Positions 18,966 to 27,262 of a stretch of DNA of 64,000 bases are shown piece by piece. Within the stretch, counting starts at the first letter, position 1, and the number at the start of each line of letters is the position of its first letter. Below the pieces are notes generated by a model. It saw nothing but the letters and a program-made list of their open reading frames with translations, was not told the DNA's origin and made no database searches. This DNA is from Micromonospora sp. M71_S20 (GTDB lineage Bacteria > Actinomycetota > Actinomycetes > Mycobacteriales > Micromonosporaceae): NCBI RefSeq assembly GCF_003664255.1, contig NZ_RCCV01000002.1, positions 64,501-128,500 of the forward strand, written 5' to 3'. Both the position numbers and the translations under genes were made by a program.

Positions 18966-20399
18966 CTACCAGTGGAAATGCACCGTCACGCGCTTCTCTT
19001 CCGGCTGCCGCCACACTTCCGCCGGCCGCACCTTAACGTGACTGACCACAGAACGTAACGATCGACCGCGTTCGGCAAACGTCATTTTCGGCCACAGTGC
19101 GAGGAACTTCTCCACCATCGCAGCCTCTTGCTCCGGGTCGGGCACCTTCGCCTCGGCCGGCAACCTGGCCAGCTCGGCAGCGGCAGTCCGCTCGGTGCGC
19201 CGAAGGTCCGCCAGCGCCTCCTGGTACACCTCGTCGGGGAGCTGGTCGAGCGCGTTGCGGGTAGCCAGCTTCACCATCGCCGCCCGCGCGTCGGCCACCT
19301 CTCGCTCCAGGCGGGCGCGGTCCACCCTGGCGGCGGCGCGCTTGGACAGTCGGACAGCACGCGCTTCGGCATCTGTCCGTAGTCGTGCTGCGTAGTCCGC
19401 GACCTGATCGAGTACTTCCTGCTCGACGCGGGCGAGCAGCGGACGGCCGACACCCGGGCAGTCGCCACCTTTCACGTCGCCGCGCCCCTGCCCGCAGACG
19501 AGCCGCTCACCCTGCCGCTGGAGGCGGTGGCCCCGAGGGCACACGACAAGACCGACGAGCGACCATGTGGCCGCCAGGGCGCGCGGTGGCGTGCCCGCCT
19601 CGGCGTCTAGGCGCTCCTGCACCCGCGCCCAGGTGTCGTCGTCGACGAGGGCGTCGTGCTCGCCGGGCAGTTCCTCGCCGCCGGCTACGACCATGCCTCG
19701 GTAGGCGGCGTTGCGGAGCAGCTTCTTGACGTTGGGCGTGTGCATCGCCACGCCCCTCATGGTGGCCAGGTACTCGGTGATCTCGCCGATGGGTTCGCCA
19801 GCGGCGTACCGGCGGAACACCTCGGTGATGGCGGGGGCCAAGTCAGGGTCAGGGGTGAGCATCTTGTCGCGCTTGAGGTAGCCCAGCGGTCGGCCGTGGT
19901 GCTTGCCGGTTTCGGCTCGGCGAGCGATGGCACCGGACCAGCCGCGGCCGATCTCGTCGGACTGCATCTCGGCCAGGGAGAGCAGGTTGGTGAGCATCCA
20001 CCGTCCGGAGGGGGTGGACGTGTCGATCTGCTCGGACGCCGACATGATCGTGACGCCCTTGGCAGCCAGCTCGGCGAGCACCTGGAGGCTCTCGAGGACG
20101 TTGCGGCCGAACCGATCGATCTTGTAGACGGCGATGGCGTCGATGTGTCCGTCTGCGGCCATGCGGCGGATGCGGTCGATGCCTTCGCGGGCGAAGTCGC
20201 GGCCGGTCTCGTCGATGTCGTCGATGACGGCGACCTCTTGGAGTCCTGCGGGGCGGATCATGCGGCGGATGCCGTCGAGTTGGATGTCGGGGCTGTAGAA
20301 GTCGTCACCGCCGCGTCCAGCCAGTTCGGAGACGCGGCGGTAGGCGACGACGCGTTTTGGCTGGCCGGGTACGGCGGTGAGTTTGCGGCGGCGGGGCAT
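18966..20399 (-). CDS. int: Large serine integrase
   Basis: 477 aa. The N-terminal resolvase domain has YRRVS near residue 20 (the Ser is the likely nucleophile) and IAVYKIDRFGRNVLESLQVLAEL. A recombinase domain (LGYLKRDKMLTPDPDLAPAITEVFRRYAAGEPIGEITEYL), a Cys/His zinc-ribbon segment (CPRGHRLQRQGERLVCGQG) and a C-terminal coiled coil follow. The length fits phage serine integrases. It catalyses attP x attB recombination into ssb. Its ATG overlaps the repressor stop (ATGA), and its 3' end abuts attL, the usual place beside attP. Confidence 0.95.
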   Translation of the reverse strand: MPRRRKLTAVPGQPKRVVAYRRVSELAGRGGDDFYSPDIQLDGIRRMIRPAGLQEVAVIDDIDETGRDFAREGIDRIRRMAADGHIDAIAVYKIDRFGRNVLESLQVLAELAAKGVTIMSASEQIDTSTPSGRWMLTNLLSLAEMQSDEIGRGWSGAIARRAETGKHHGRPLGYLKRDKMLTPDPDLAPAITEVFRRYAAGEPIGEITEYLATMRGVAMHTPNVKKLLRNAAYRGMVVAGGEELPGEHDALVDDDTWARVQERLDAEAGTPPRALAATWSLVGLVVCPRGHRLQRQGERLVCGQGRGDVKGGDCPGVGRPLLARVEQEVLDQVADYAARLRTDAEARAVRLSKRAAARVDRARLEREVADARAAMVKLATRNALDQLPDEVYQEALADLRRTERTAAAELARLPAEAKVPDPEQEAAMVEKFLALWPKMTFAERGRSLRSVVSHVKVRPAEVWRQPEEKRVTVHFHW

Positions 20400-20827
20400 C
20401 AGCCGGCGGCGCGGCCTCGCCCACGCTCGGCCTGGTCGGCCAGTTCGGCGAGGTATCGCAGCGTCGCCCTCAGCGTTGCTCGCTCAGCGTCGGGGGTGAG
20501 GGGGTCGTTGAGTCTGCGCATGATGATGACCAGGTCGGGGTCCAGTGGTGGATCGCTGGTAGACCGCCCGGACGATGGGCTGCCGGTCCGAAGCCCTGCC
20601 GCGGTGAGTACCTCGTCGGCGTCCAGGCCGAACAGTTGGGCAAAGGCCTCGACGACAGTCGGGTCTTCGGGTCTGCTCTTGCCGGACTCCCAGCGGATGA
20701 TCGTGGTCCGGTCTATGCCGAGCCGGCGTGCCAGCTCGGACTTGTTCATGCCGACCCGCTCGCGCGTCTTGGTGACGAGCGAGGCCCAGGCGCCACGGTC
20801 ATGCGTCGCAGTGTTGCGCACCTGCAC
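20399..20827 (-). CDS. Phage repressor, XRE-type helix-turn-helix
   Basis: 142 aa from GTG 20827; longer in-frame starts exist up to 20953 but would cover the operator region. The HTH is MNKSELARRLGIDRTTIIRWESGKSRPE, followed by a short helical C-terminal part without a LexA-type protease domain. Position (divergent to a Cro-like gene across palindromic sites) marks it as the lysogeny repressor. Overlap with int means repression and integrase are expressed together in the lysogen. Confidence 0.8.
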   Translation of the reverse strand: MQVRNTATHDRGAWASLVTKTRERVGMNKSELARRLGIDRTTIIRWESGKSRPEDPTVVEAFAQLFGLDADEVLTAAGLRTGSPSSGRSTSDPPLDPDLVIIMRRLNDPLTPDAERATLRATLRYLAELADQAERGRGRAAG

Positions 20828-21055
20828 ACCGTAAGGCACTGAACTCGGCGTATCCGCAGGTCGTGACGGCTCTGGACGCGTCCTGCGGCGTGGTTGCAGC
20901 AGGCTGAATTGCCGTCGGGTGAGTGCCCTCGTGGGCGTTTCGACACGTTGCATGGGTGCAACGCTAGGGGACGCAGGGCCTACTCACGAATCAGCCGAAC
21001 GGCTGATGTGTTGCACTGTTGCAACACCCGCCACAGCGGGGGTACGGTCTGTGGC
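20828..21055. promoter_or_regulatory. Immunity-region operators between repressor and Cro-like gene
   Basis: Three perfect inverted repeats. CGTTGCA-TGGG-TGCAACG (20946-20963) and GTGTTGCA-CTGT-TGCAACAC (21008-21027) share the core GTTGCA-N4-TGCAAC. TCAGCC-GAAC-GGCTGA lies between them (20991-21006). A half site CTGCAACAC is at 21084-21092 inside the Cro-like gene. This is the expected place for divergent PR/PRM-type promoters and repressor/Cro binding. Confidence 0.75.
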
Positions 21056-21307
21056 ATGAGTGCAGCACCCCCCCGAGGCGAACCTGCAACACTCTCGCCG
21101 ATTCGGCTGAAGACCAACGTCTTCGACACCCTCGCAGCACCCCTGGGAGCCGGCTCTGAGCAGGAGCTGGCCCGCCTTTTGGACATGGACCGCACCACCC
21201 TCTACCGCATCCGTCGGGGCATGGTCACGCCCACCCTCACGGTGGCGATGCGCATGGCCGACCGGCTCAACACCACCGTCGACGAGCTGTTCGAGGTAGC
21301 AGCGTGA
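21056..21307 (+). CDS. Cro-like helix-turn-helix protein
   Basis: 83 aa, ATG start. HTH in SEQELARLLDMDRTTLYRIRRGMVTPTLTVAMRMADRLN, ending VDELFEV, typical of small XRE regulators. It is the first gene of the rightward early operon and divergent from the repressor, hence probably Cro or an early activator. Its stop overlaps the next GTG start. Confidence 0.78.
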   Translation: MSAAPPRGEPATLSPIRLKTNVFDTLAAPLGAGSEQELARLLDMDRTTLYRIRRGMVTPTLTVAMRMADRLNTTVDELFEVAA

Positions 21308-21492
21308 AGCGCCCCGTCGCCCACCGGCGCGTCGAGCCCATCGACCCCGACAGCCCCGGCGGCAAGGCCGCCGCAGAGGCCATGTCCCAGGTCCTCGCCG
21401 AAATCCAGGTCGCCATCTGGCGCCGCGAGGCCCTCGCCGCACAACAGACCGAGCAGCCTACTCCCGCCGAACCCCTCAGGAGGTCCGCGTGA
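21304..21492 (+). CDS. Small early phage protein, unknown
   Basis: 62 aa, GTG start overlapping the Cro-like stop. One amphipathic helix (AAAEAMSQVLAEIQVAIWRREALAAQ). No recognised family. Confidence 0.6.
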   Translation: MKRPVAHRRVEPIDPDSPGGKAAAEAMSQVLAEIQVAIWRREALAAQQTEQPTPAEPLRRSA

Positions 21493-21575
21493 CCGCCACA
21501 GCCCGTGCCGACTTCATCTGGAACCGCCGGCAGCGCCTGGTCGACGCGCTCACCGGAGCGCGCCGGCAGCAGTAA
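21489..21575 (+). CDS. 28-residue phage ORF
   Basis: GTG 21489 overlaps the preceding stop (GTGA), and the frame ends just before a terminator. The product is basic with a FIWNRRQRLVDALTGARR helix. It is kept because of the tight coupling; coding is not proven. Confidence 0.4.
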   Translation: MTATARADFIWNRRQRLVDALTGARRQQ

Positions 21576-21582
21576 CGAACGA

Positions 21583-21604
21583 AGCCCCCGCTGCAACGGG
21601 GGCT
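21583..21604 (+). terminator. Terminator in the early operon
   Basis: AGCCCCCG-CTGCAA-CGGGGGCT, perfect 8-bp stem, 7 bases after the preceding stop. It may attenuate early transcription before the main block of genes. Confidence 0.75.
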
Positions 21605-21641
21605 CCCACCCGGACAACCCAACCCTGATCGAGGAGTCCAG

Positions 21642-21950
21642 ATGCACCAGACCCTACCGGAGACACCGGTGCAACCCGGGTCGCCGGCCACGCCGTGGCC
21701 GAATCCGCCGCAGATTCCCCCGGGCGGCCCCACCTACTTCCCGGCCGCCGCGCCGATCACCGTGCCGGACCTGCCGTGCGGCCACCTGCCCGGCGACGTG
21801 CACGACGACGAGTGCGCGTACTGGGTCGGGGTGGCTGCGGGTGACTACCCGTCCCCGGACGCCTACGTGGTGACCGACGCCGTGACGATCCCGCCGCACC
21901 TGCTGGGCCTGCTCCCGCTGACCGACCCGGCCCTTCGGGACGCGGCGTGA
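21642..21950 (+). CDS. Hypothetical phage protein
   Basis: 102 aa, preceded by GAGGAG. Pro-rich N-terminal half, then LPCGHLPGDVHDDECAYWVG, with two Cys and three His that might bind metal. No family recognised. Confidence 0.6.
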   Translation: MHQTLPETPVQPGSPATPWPNPPQIPPGGPTYFPAAAPITVPDLPCGHLPGDVHDDECAYWVGVAAGDYPSPDAYVVTDAVTIPPHLLGLLPLTDPALRDAA

Positions 21951-22267
21951 TGGCCGCCCTGACCGCGGCCCTGGCCATCGCCGTCGTGCTGCTGCTGATC
22001 GCCCTGGCTGCCGCCGCCCTGCTGGCGTACGGGTACGCCACCGCCCTCGCGGCCACCACCGCCGAGCGCGACGAGGCCCGCGACGACCTCCACACGGCCC
22101 ACCGCGAGGAGCGGCGGCTGCGCGCCGAGCTCGAGCAGCGAGCGGTCGCGGCGGCCGTCCTCACCCCCGACGCCGAGCGGCCGTGGCCCCTCTGGGGCTA
22201 CCGCACCCTCCGCGACATCCACACCGCCCGCTCCGCCGCCGACTTCGACCGGAAGGACCAACGGTGA
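21947..22267 (+). CDS. Membrane-anchored coiled-coil phage protein
   Basis: 106 aa, GTG start overlapping the previous gene. One strong membrane helix (residues about 5-35, LAIAVVLLLIALAAAALLAYGYATAL), then a charged coiled coil (ERDEARDDLHTAHREERRLRAELEQR). The topology resembles o-spanin or regulatory small membrane proteins, but it lies in the early region. Function unknown. Confidence 0.65.
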   Translation: MMAALTAALAIAVVLLLIALAAAALLAYGYATALAATTAERDEARDDLHTAHREERRLRAELEQRAVAAAVLTPDAERPWPLWGYRTLRDIHTARSAADFDRKDQR

Positions 22268-22596
22268 CCGTCGACGCCCCCACCGCCCAACAGCCGCCCG
22301 TCGCCGCGCCGGCCCCCACCGAGGGGCCGGCCCCGGCCGGGCCGTACATCGGCCGGCACCGCGCCGGCCGCCGCGAGAAGCGCGGCACCCACCACCAGGT
22401 CGCCGAGCCGGTCTCCGCCGACTGGTCGCCGCTGCACCCCGCCGACCGGCAGGCCCTCGCCCCGCACCACTGGGCCGACCGGCACCTGCCCGCGGGCGTC
22501 GACGAGCGCACCGGCCGCATCGACACGGCCGCCGTCCTCGCCGAGCTCCGCAGCGACCTGACCGACACCGACACCACCCAGGGAGCCCAGCAGTGA
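22264..22596 (+). CDS. Hypothetical phage protein
   Basis: 110 aa from GTG 22264 (GTGA overlap). Ala/Pro-rich N-terminus, basic HRAGRREKRGTHH middle, acidic C-terminal helix. Its stop overlaps the start of the ATPase gene, suggesting a partner role in recombination; no family recognised. Confidence 0.6.
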   Translation: MTVDAPTAQQPPVAAPAPTEGPAPAGPYIGRHRAGRREKRGTHHQVAEPVSADWSPLHPADRQALAPHHWADRHLPAGVDERTGRIDTAAVLAELRSDLTDTDTTQGAQQ

Positions 22597-23900
22597 CCGC
22601 CCTGCGCACCCGCAAGCCCACCGGCCGCGTGCCGTGGCCGCTCATCCTCATCGAGGGCGGCGAGAAGTCCGGCAAGTCCTGGGCCTGCGCCCAGTTCTCC
22701 ACGTCCCCCCGGATCGGCCAGATGTACTGGATTGACCTCGGCGAGGGCGCCGCCGACGAGTACGGCGCCATCCCCGGCGCGACCTACCTCGTCGTCGAGC
22801 ACGACGGCACCTGGGCGCAGATCCAGGCCGCCGTCGACGCCGTCAAGGCCGAGGCCGCCCGCGCCGCCGCAGCCGGTGAGCCGCCCGTCGTGCTGGTCAT
22901 CGACTCGATGACCGCCGAGTGGGACCTGCTCAAGGACTGGGCGTCCGACAAGGCCCGCCGCCGGCACGAGTTCAAGGTCCGGAAGTACAACGCGAAGCCC
23001 CTCGGCCCGGACGAAGAGCCGAAGATCAGCATGGACCTCTGGAACGAGGCTGGCGCTCGCCACCGCAAGCTGATGACCACCCTGATGACCTTCCCGGGCA
23101 TCGTCCTCCTGACCGCCCGCGGCAAGGAGGTCGCCGCCCTCGACGAGGCCGGCAAACCGATCGAGCGGCAGCGCGAGTACAAGGTCGAGGGCCACAAGAC
23201 GCTCGGCTACGACGTGTCCTGCTGGATCCGCCTCGACCGGACCAAGCCGGGAACGGTGATCGGGGTCCGGTCGGTGCACGTCGGCATCCGGCCGGGCTAC
23301 GACGACCCGATCGAGCTGGCCCGCGATTGGTCGATCGAGAACATCGTGTTCGACACGCTTGGCTGCGCGCCGGCCGAGGCACACACCCGGCACCTGGTCG
23401 CGTTGCAGCCCGCCGAGCCGGACGACGAGCGTCCCGTGTCCGGCCCGCCGGCTGCTGAGCCCCGCCCCGCCCCCACCGCGATCGGCCTTCGGGACTGGAC
23501 GCTGCACCCGGACCGTACCGCGGGCGGCATCCGGCAGGCCGCCGCGAAGCTGAGCCACGAGTACCCCGACATCGCCGCCGAGCAGGTCACCAACGAGCAC
23601 GGCGACCAGGAGCAGCTCTCCGCCCTGATGGAGCGCCGCGCACGGGAGCTGACCCCGGCGCCGCAGGCCGCCGCCCCCAGCGAGCACGAGGAGCGCCGCC
23701 GCAAGCGCATGTTCGCCCTGCTCACCGAGCTGGGCTACACGGAGCGGGCGCAGTACCGGCAGGTCATCGGTCACGTCCTGAAGCGGGACGTGGCGTCGAG
23801 CAAGGACATCACGGCCGCCGAGGTGGAGGACGTCATCGCCGCCCTGGAGATGCGCAAGCGGCAGCTCCGCAACCAGCAGCCGACGGGAGCCGCAGCATGA
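22593..23900 (+). CDS. Phage RecA-fold ATPase (Sak4-like)
   Basis: 435 aa, GTG start. Walker A in LIEGGEKSGKSWACAQFST, Walker B in VVLVIDSMTAEWDLL, followed by a sensor-like LLTARGKEV. Phage P-loop proteins of this type are annotated as AAA_24/Sak4 single-strand annealing-assisting ATPases and sit beside recombination genes. The C-terminal third (from about 290) is helical and may bind partners. Coupled to the helicase gene by ATGA overlap. The element carries no ssb of its own, which is notable because Sak4 proteins usually work with an SSB. Confidence 0.82.
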   Translation: MTALRTRKPTGRVPWPLILIEGGEKSGKSWACAQFSTSPRIGQMYWIDLGEGAADEYGAIPGATYLVVEHDGTWAQIQAAVDAVKAEAARAAAAGEPPVVLVIDSMTAEWDLLKDWASDKARRRHEFKVRKYNAKPLGPDEEPKISMDLWNEAGARHRKLMTTLMTFPGIVLLTARGKEVAALDEAGKPIERQREYKVEGHKTLGYDVSCWIRLDRTKPGTVIGVRSVHVGIRPGYDDPIELARDWSIENIVFDTLGCAPAEAHTRHLVALQPAEPDDERPVSGPPAAEPRPAPTAIGLRDWTLHPDRTAGGIRQAAAKLSHEYPDIAAEQVTNEHGDQEQLSALMERRARELTPAPQAAAPSEHEERRRKRMFALLTELGYTERAQYRQVIGHVLKRDVASSKDITAAEVEDVIAALEMRKRQLRNQQPTGAAA

Positions 23901-25783
23901 GCCACAAGCCCACCGACGAGCAGGCCACGGTCATCGACGCGTTCGTGGACGGACAGTCCCTGGTCACGGTCGCCGTTGCCGGAGCCGGCAAGACCAGCAC
24001 CATCCGCATGTCCGCTGAGGCCGCCCCGACCCGCCGCTGCCTGTACGTCGCGTACAACAAGGCCCTGGCCGACGAGGCGAAGACCTCCATGCCCCGCAAC
24101 GTCGAGGCCCGCACCGCCCACTCGCTGGCCTTCCGGGACGTCGGGTACCGGTACAAGCACCGCCTCGACGCGCCCCGCCTGACCGCCCGCCAGTCCGCCG
24201 AGATCATGTACGCCGGGGGCTCCATCCCGGCGACCCGGGTCCTCAACGCCCCGGTCGACCTCGGCGGGGTGGTGCTCCGCCCCGCCGCTCTCGCCCGGAC
24301 CGCGCTGGCCACGGTGAACCGGTACTGCGAGAGCGCCGACCCGGAGATCGCCGCACACCACGTGCCCAAGGTGGAGGGCGTCACCGGCCACGCCCGCAAG
24401 GCCCTCGTCGACGTGGTCCTCCCGATCGCCGACCTGGCCTGGTCCGACTTGCGGCACCCGTCCGGCAAGCTCCGCCACGTCCCGGACCACTACCTGAAGG
24501 TGTGGGCCCTCGGCTCGCCGTACATCCCGGCCGACTGCATCCTCTTCGACGAGGCCCAGGACGCCAACCCGGTCCTCGCATCGGTGCTGACCGGGCAGCG
24601 CGGCGCCCAGCTTGTCGCGGTCGGCGACCCGTGCCAGCAGCTCTACGCCTGGCGGGGCTCGATCGACGCCCTCGCCACCTGGCCCGCCGACGTGCGGCTC
24701 ACCCTGTCGCAGTCGTTCCGGTTCGGGCCCCGCATCGCGGCCCGGGCCAACCAGTGGCTCGGCCTGCTCAACGCCGAGACCCGCGTCATCGGCGCACCGT
24801 GGATCGAGTCCGTCATCGGGCCGATCGAGCAGCCCGACGCGGTCCTGTGCCGCACCAACGCCGGCGCGATGCGCGAAACCATGGAGCACCTCGCCGCAGG
24901 CTCCCGGGTGCACCTGACCGGTGGTGGCAGCGAGATCCGCCGCCTCGCCGAGGCCGCCGAGAAGCTGATCCACGGAGAGCCTACCGACCACCCCGAGCTG
25001 GCGGCGTTCGCCTCGTGGGACGAGGTGTGCCAGTACGTGGCGGAGGACGACGGCGGTGACCTGGCGCCCGCCGTGAAGCTGATCAACGACTACGGGCCCG
25101 ACGCCATCATGGCCACCTGCGACCGGCTCACCCGCCGCGCCGACGACGCCCAGGTCGTCATCTCCACCGGCCACAAGAGCAAGGGCCTCCAGTGGCCCCG
25201 GGTGCACATCGGCGACGACTTCCGGGAGCCGACCCCGGTGCCGTACCCGACGCCGGAGTCCCCGCGGAAGGCCCTGGTGCTGCGCAAGAGCGAGTTGATG
25301 CTCGCGTACGTCGCGGTGACCCGGGCGCAGCAGCAGCTCGACGACGACGGTGTGGCGTGGGTCGACCGCGTCCACTCGTACGGCGTGCCGGTCGTGGTGG
25401 TCGGGGAGCGGCGCGACGAGCAGGAGCCGGAACCGCTGGTGGTCAAGCACCACCCGCCGCACTCGATCCTCCCGGACGCCCCGGACCCGCTTGACCCCGT
25501 GTGGCCGCTGTCGGCCGCCGAGATCGAGGATGCCGAGCAGGCTGGCCTGGTCGTCCGTCCGGAGTCCCCGGCGAACGGGCTGGACGACCTGATGCTCGAC
25601 GAGCTGACCGGGCCCACGCCAGCGCCCGGTGTCCGCCCGACCGGCCCGGACGGTGTGCCGCTGTCGCCGACGTGCCTGCGGTGCGGGCTGCCGCCGGCCG
25701 ACTGCACGGACATCTTGCCGATGCTGTGGCACGCCGCCGCCGGCCGGCCCGCGCCCGAGCTGGTGGGTGCGGACCGTGGCTAA
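23897..25783 (+). CDS. UvrD/Rep-family superfamily 1 helicase
   Basis: 628 aa. Motif I is VAVAGAGKTSTIRM (about residue 27-40), motif II LFDEAQDANPV, motif III VAVGDPCQQLYAWRGS, motif IV/V region SFRFGPRIA and STGHKSKGLQWPRVHI, and motif VI AYVAVTRAQQQL. A C-terminal CLRCGLPPADC cluster could bind zinc. It is a 3'-5' helicase or recombination nuclease component without a visible nuclease domain. It lies between the Sak4-like ATPase and small genes in the replication/recombination block. Confidence 0.9.
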   Translation: MSHKPTDEQATVIDAFVDGQSLVTVAVAGAGKTSTIRMSAEAAPTRRCLYVAYNKALADEAKTSMPRNVEARTAHSLAFRDVGYRYKHRLDAPRLTARQSAEIMYAGGSIPATRVLNAPVDLGGVVLRPAALARTALATVNRYCESADPEIAAHHVPKVEGVTGHARKALVDVVLPIADLAWSDLRHPSGKLRHVPDHYLKVWALGSPYIPADCILFDEAQDANPVLASVLTGQRGAQLVAVGDPCQQLYAWRGSIDALATWPADVRLTLSQSFRFGPRIAARANQWLGLLNAETRVIGAPWIESVIGPIEQPDAVLCRTNAGAMRETMEHLAAGSRVHLTGGGSEIRRLAEAAEKLIHGEPTDHPELAAFASWDEVCQYVAEDDGGDLAPAVKLINDYGPDAIMATCDRLTRRADDAQVVISTGHKSKGLQWPRVHIGDDFREPTPVPYPTPESPRKALVLRKSELMLAYVAVTRAQQQLDDDGVAWVDRVHSYGVPVVVVGERRDEQEPEPLVVKHHPPHSILPDAPDPLDPVWPLSAAEIEDAEQAGLVVRPESPANGLDDLMLDELTGPTPAPGVRPTGPDGVPLSPTCLRCGLPPADCTDILPMLWHAAAGRPAPELVGADRG

Positions 25784-26039
25784 CGTCATCCAGTTCCTCG
25801 GGGCCGGCGTCACGCCGGCCCCGGCCGGGCCCCGAATCGCACCCGCCGACCTCGACGCCATGGGCGAGCGGTACATCGCGTACGCCGAGGCCCGCGACAG
25901 CGGCTCCACCGTGGTGGCGGACCTGCTCGCCCGGGCGGTCGCCGACGACGTACCGGCCTGGCGCGACGAGGTCCACCGCCTGGAGCTGCTCCGCCAGGAA
26001 CTGGCCGCTGAGCTGGACCGCCTGCAGGGCGGTGCGTAA
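25776..26039 (+). CDS. Hypothetical phage protein
   Basis: 87 aa from GTG 25776, which overlaps the helicase stop. Two helices, the second RDEVHRLELLRQELAAELDRLQ, a likely coiled coil. Unknown function. Confidence 0.6.
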   Translation: MANVIQFLGAGVTPAPAGPRIAPADLDAMGERYIAYAEARDSGSTVVADLLARAVADDVPAWRDEVHRLELLRQELAAELDRLQGGA

Positions 26040-26266
26040 TGGCCGACCAGCGACCCGACTACATCGGCTACTGCGACCAGCACGGCAAGCGGCTCTACCC
26101 CAGCCGCAAGCAGGCCAAGCAGCAGCTCCGCCGGCACCGCCGCCGGCAGGGCATGCGCGAGTACCCCTGCGACCTGGTGGCTGAGCACTGGCACGTCGGA
26201 CACCTGCCGAAGGACGTGCGGGAGGGGCGCGTCACGGCCCCGGAGATCTACAGGGGCCAGCGGTGA
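26039..26266 (+). CDS. Basic phage protein, zinc-finger-like
   Basis: 75 aa. Sequence YCDQHGKRLYPSRKQAKQQLRRHRRRQGMREYPC, with Cys/His pairs and a basic helix like short C2H2-type proteins common in actinophage genomes. Probably nucleic-acid binding (inference). TAATG overlap with the preceding gene. Confidence 0.6.
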   Translation: MADQRPDYIGYCDQHGKRLYPSRKQAKQQLRRHRRRQGMREYPCDLVAEHWHVGHLPKDVREGRVTAPEIYRGQR

Positions 26267-26460
26267 GCCGCCGCACGATCGCCACGGTCCGCCGCCCGGA
26301 CCCGCACCGCTACGCCGCGGCCCCTGGCGTCCCCGGGCGCTGCACCTGCGGACTCCCGGAGGCCAACGGCGTACACGACGAGGCCGCTGCGGCTGCGGCG
26401 GAGGCCCAGCGGGACGCCGCCCAGGCCGAGCACCTGCGCCGCATCGGAGACGACCGGTGA
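26263..26460 (+). CDS. Hypothetical phage protein
   Basis: 65 aa, GTG start with overlap. CTCGLPEANGVHDEA, then an Ala-rich acidic helix. The CxCGxxxxxxxH motif suggests metal binding. Unknown. Confidence 0.55.
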   Translation: MSRRTIATVRRPDPHRYAAAPGVPGRCTCGLPEANGVHDEAAAAAAEAQRDAAQAEHLRRIGDDR

Positions 26461-26828
26461 CCGCCGCCCTGTGCGCCACCCGACCGGCCGACTGGTGGGA
26501 CCTCGGCGACGACGGCAACCGGCTCGCCCTCGCCATCTGCCGCGTCTGCCCGGTCCAGACGGCCTGCGCAGCGACCGCCGACCGGGAAGCCGGCGTCATC
26601 CGCGCCGGCATCGCCTACCTGGAGCGGGGCCAGGTCGCCCCGATCTGCCAGTGCGGCTACCCCGACGACAAGCGGCTCGACCCGCGCCGCACGACCGTCC
26701 TGTGCCGCCGCTGCCACGTCCCGAACCTGCGGGCGTGGCGGCAGGACCGGCGCCGCTACTGGTCCGACTACTACCGCCGCCACAAGGCCGCCACGTCGGC
26801 CACGACCAAGGAGACCCGAGCCGCATGA
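26457..26828 (+). CDS. WhiB-like Fe-S protein with an added Cys cluster
   Basis: 123 aa, GTG start. Cys 6, 28, 31 and 37 give the C-X21-C-X2-C-X5-C spacing of WhiB proteins, which hold a [4Fe-4S] cluster and bind the principal sigma factor. The usual GVWGG turn is replaced by GVIRAGI. A second CxC...CxxC set (64, 66, 83, 86) is followed by a very basic Arg/Tyr-rich tail, suggesting a zinc ribbon or DNA-binding extension. Phage WhiB proteins are known from mycobacteriophages, where they interfere with host WhiB2. Here it may act on host transcription. Confidence 0.8.
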   Translation: MTAALCATRPADWWDLGDDGNRLALAICRVCPVQTACAATADREAGVIRAGIAYLERGQVAPICQCGYPDDKRLDPRRTTVLCRRCHVPNLRAWRQDRRRYWSDYYRRHKAATSATTKETRAA

Positions 26829-27181
26829 GCACCGCACTGAAGCACCGCAAGCTCACCCAGGCCGAACTCACGACCGAGGCCGCTGCCCTCTTCGGCAACG
26901 ACCCGATGCGTTGGGCTTTCCGCTGCCCGAACTGCGACGACATCGCCAGCCCCGCCGACTTCAAGGCCGCAGGGGCACCCCCCGGGATGGCCGGACAGGA
27001 GTGCATCGGCCGTTCCCTCGGCGCCCTGAAGAAGCCGACCCCGACCAACACCCGCGGCTGCGACTGGGCCGCGTACGGCCTGTTCCGGGGCCCGTGGGAG
27101 GTGGTCGTGCCCGCCGAGGACGGCAAGCCGGAGCGCTCGATCTGGGCGTTCCCCCTCGCCGCGTCGGCCGCCGACGCCTGA
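26825..27181 (+). CDS. VVPxxDG-type phage protein with CxxC
   Basis: 118 aa. RCPNCDDIASPADFKAAG..., then GCDWAAYGLFRGPWEVVVPAEDGKPERSIWAFPLA. Proteins of this pattern occur widely in actinophages and actinomycete mobile elements without known function. The CxxC and later Cys could bind zinc. It ends the first early gene block. Confidence 0.65.
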   Translation: MSTALKHRKLTQAELTTEAAALFGNDPMRWAFRCPNCDDIASPADFKAAGAPPGMAGQECIGRSLGALKKPTPTNTRGCDWAAYGLFRGPWEVVVPAEDGKPERSIWAFPLAASAADA

Positions 27182-27262
27182 CCGGTCCGGCCGGGTCCCG
27201 CTTCCCCGGGGCCCGGCCCCGGCCACCCCGCACAGACCGCACGACAGTCAGGAGTCCGACCC

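Noticed and set aside
23771..26611. 946-codon minus-strand frame over the ATPase and helicase genes
   Set aside because: No recognisable domains, and it is antisense to two genes with complete motif sets.
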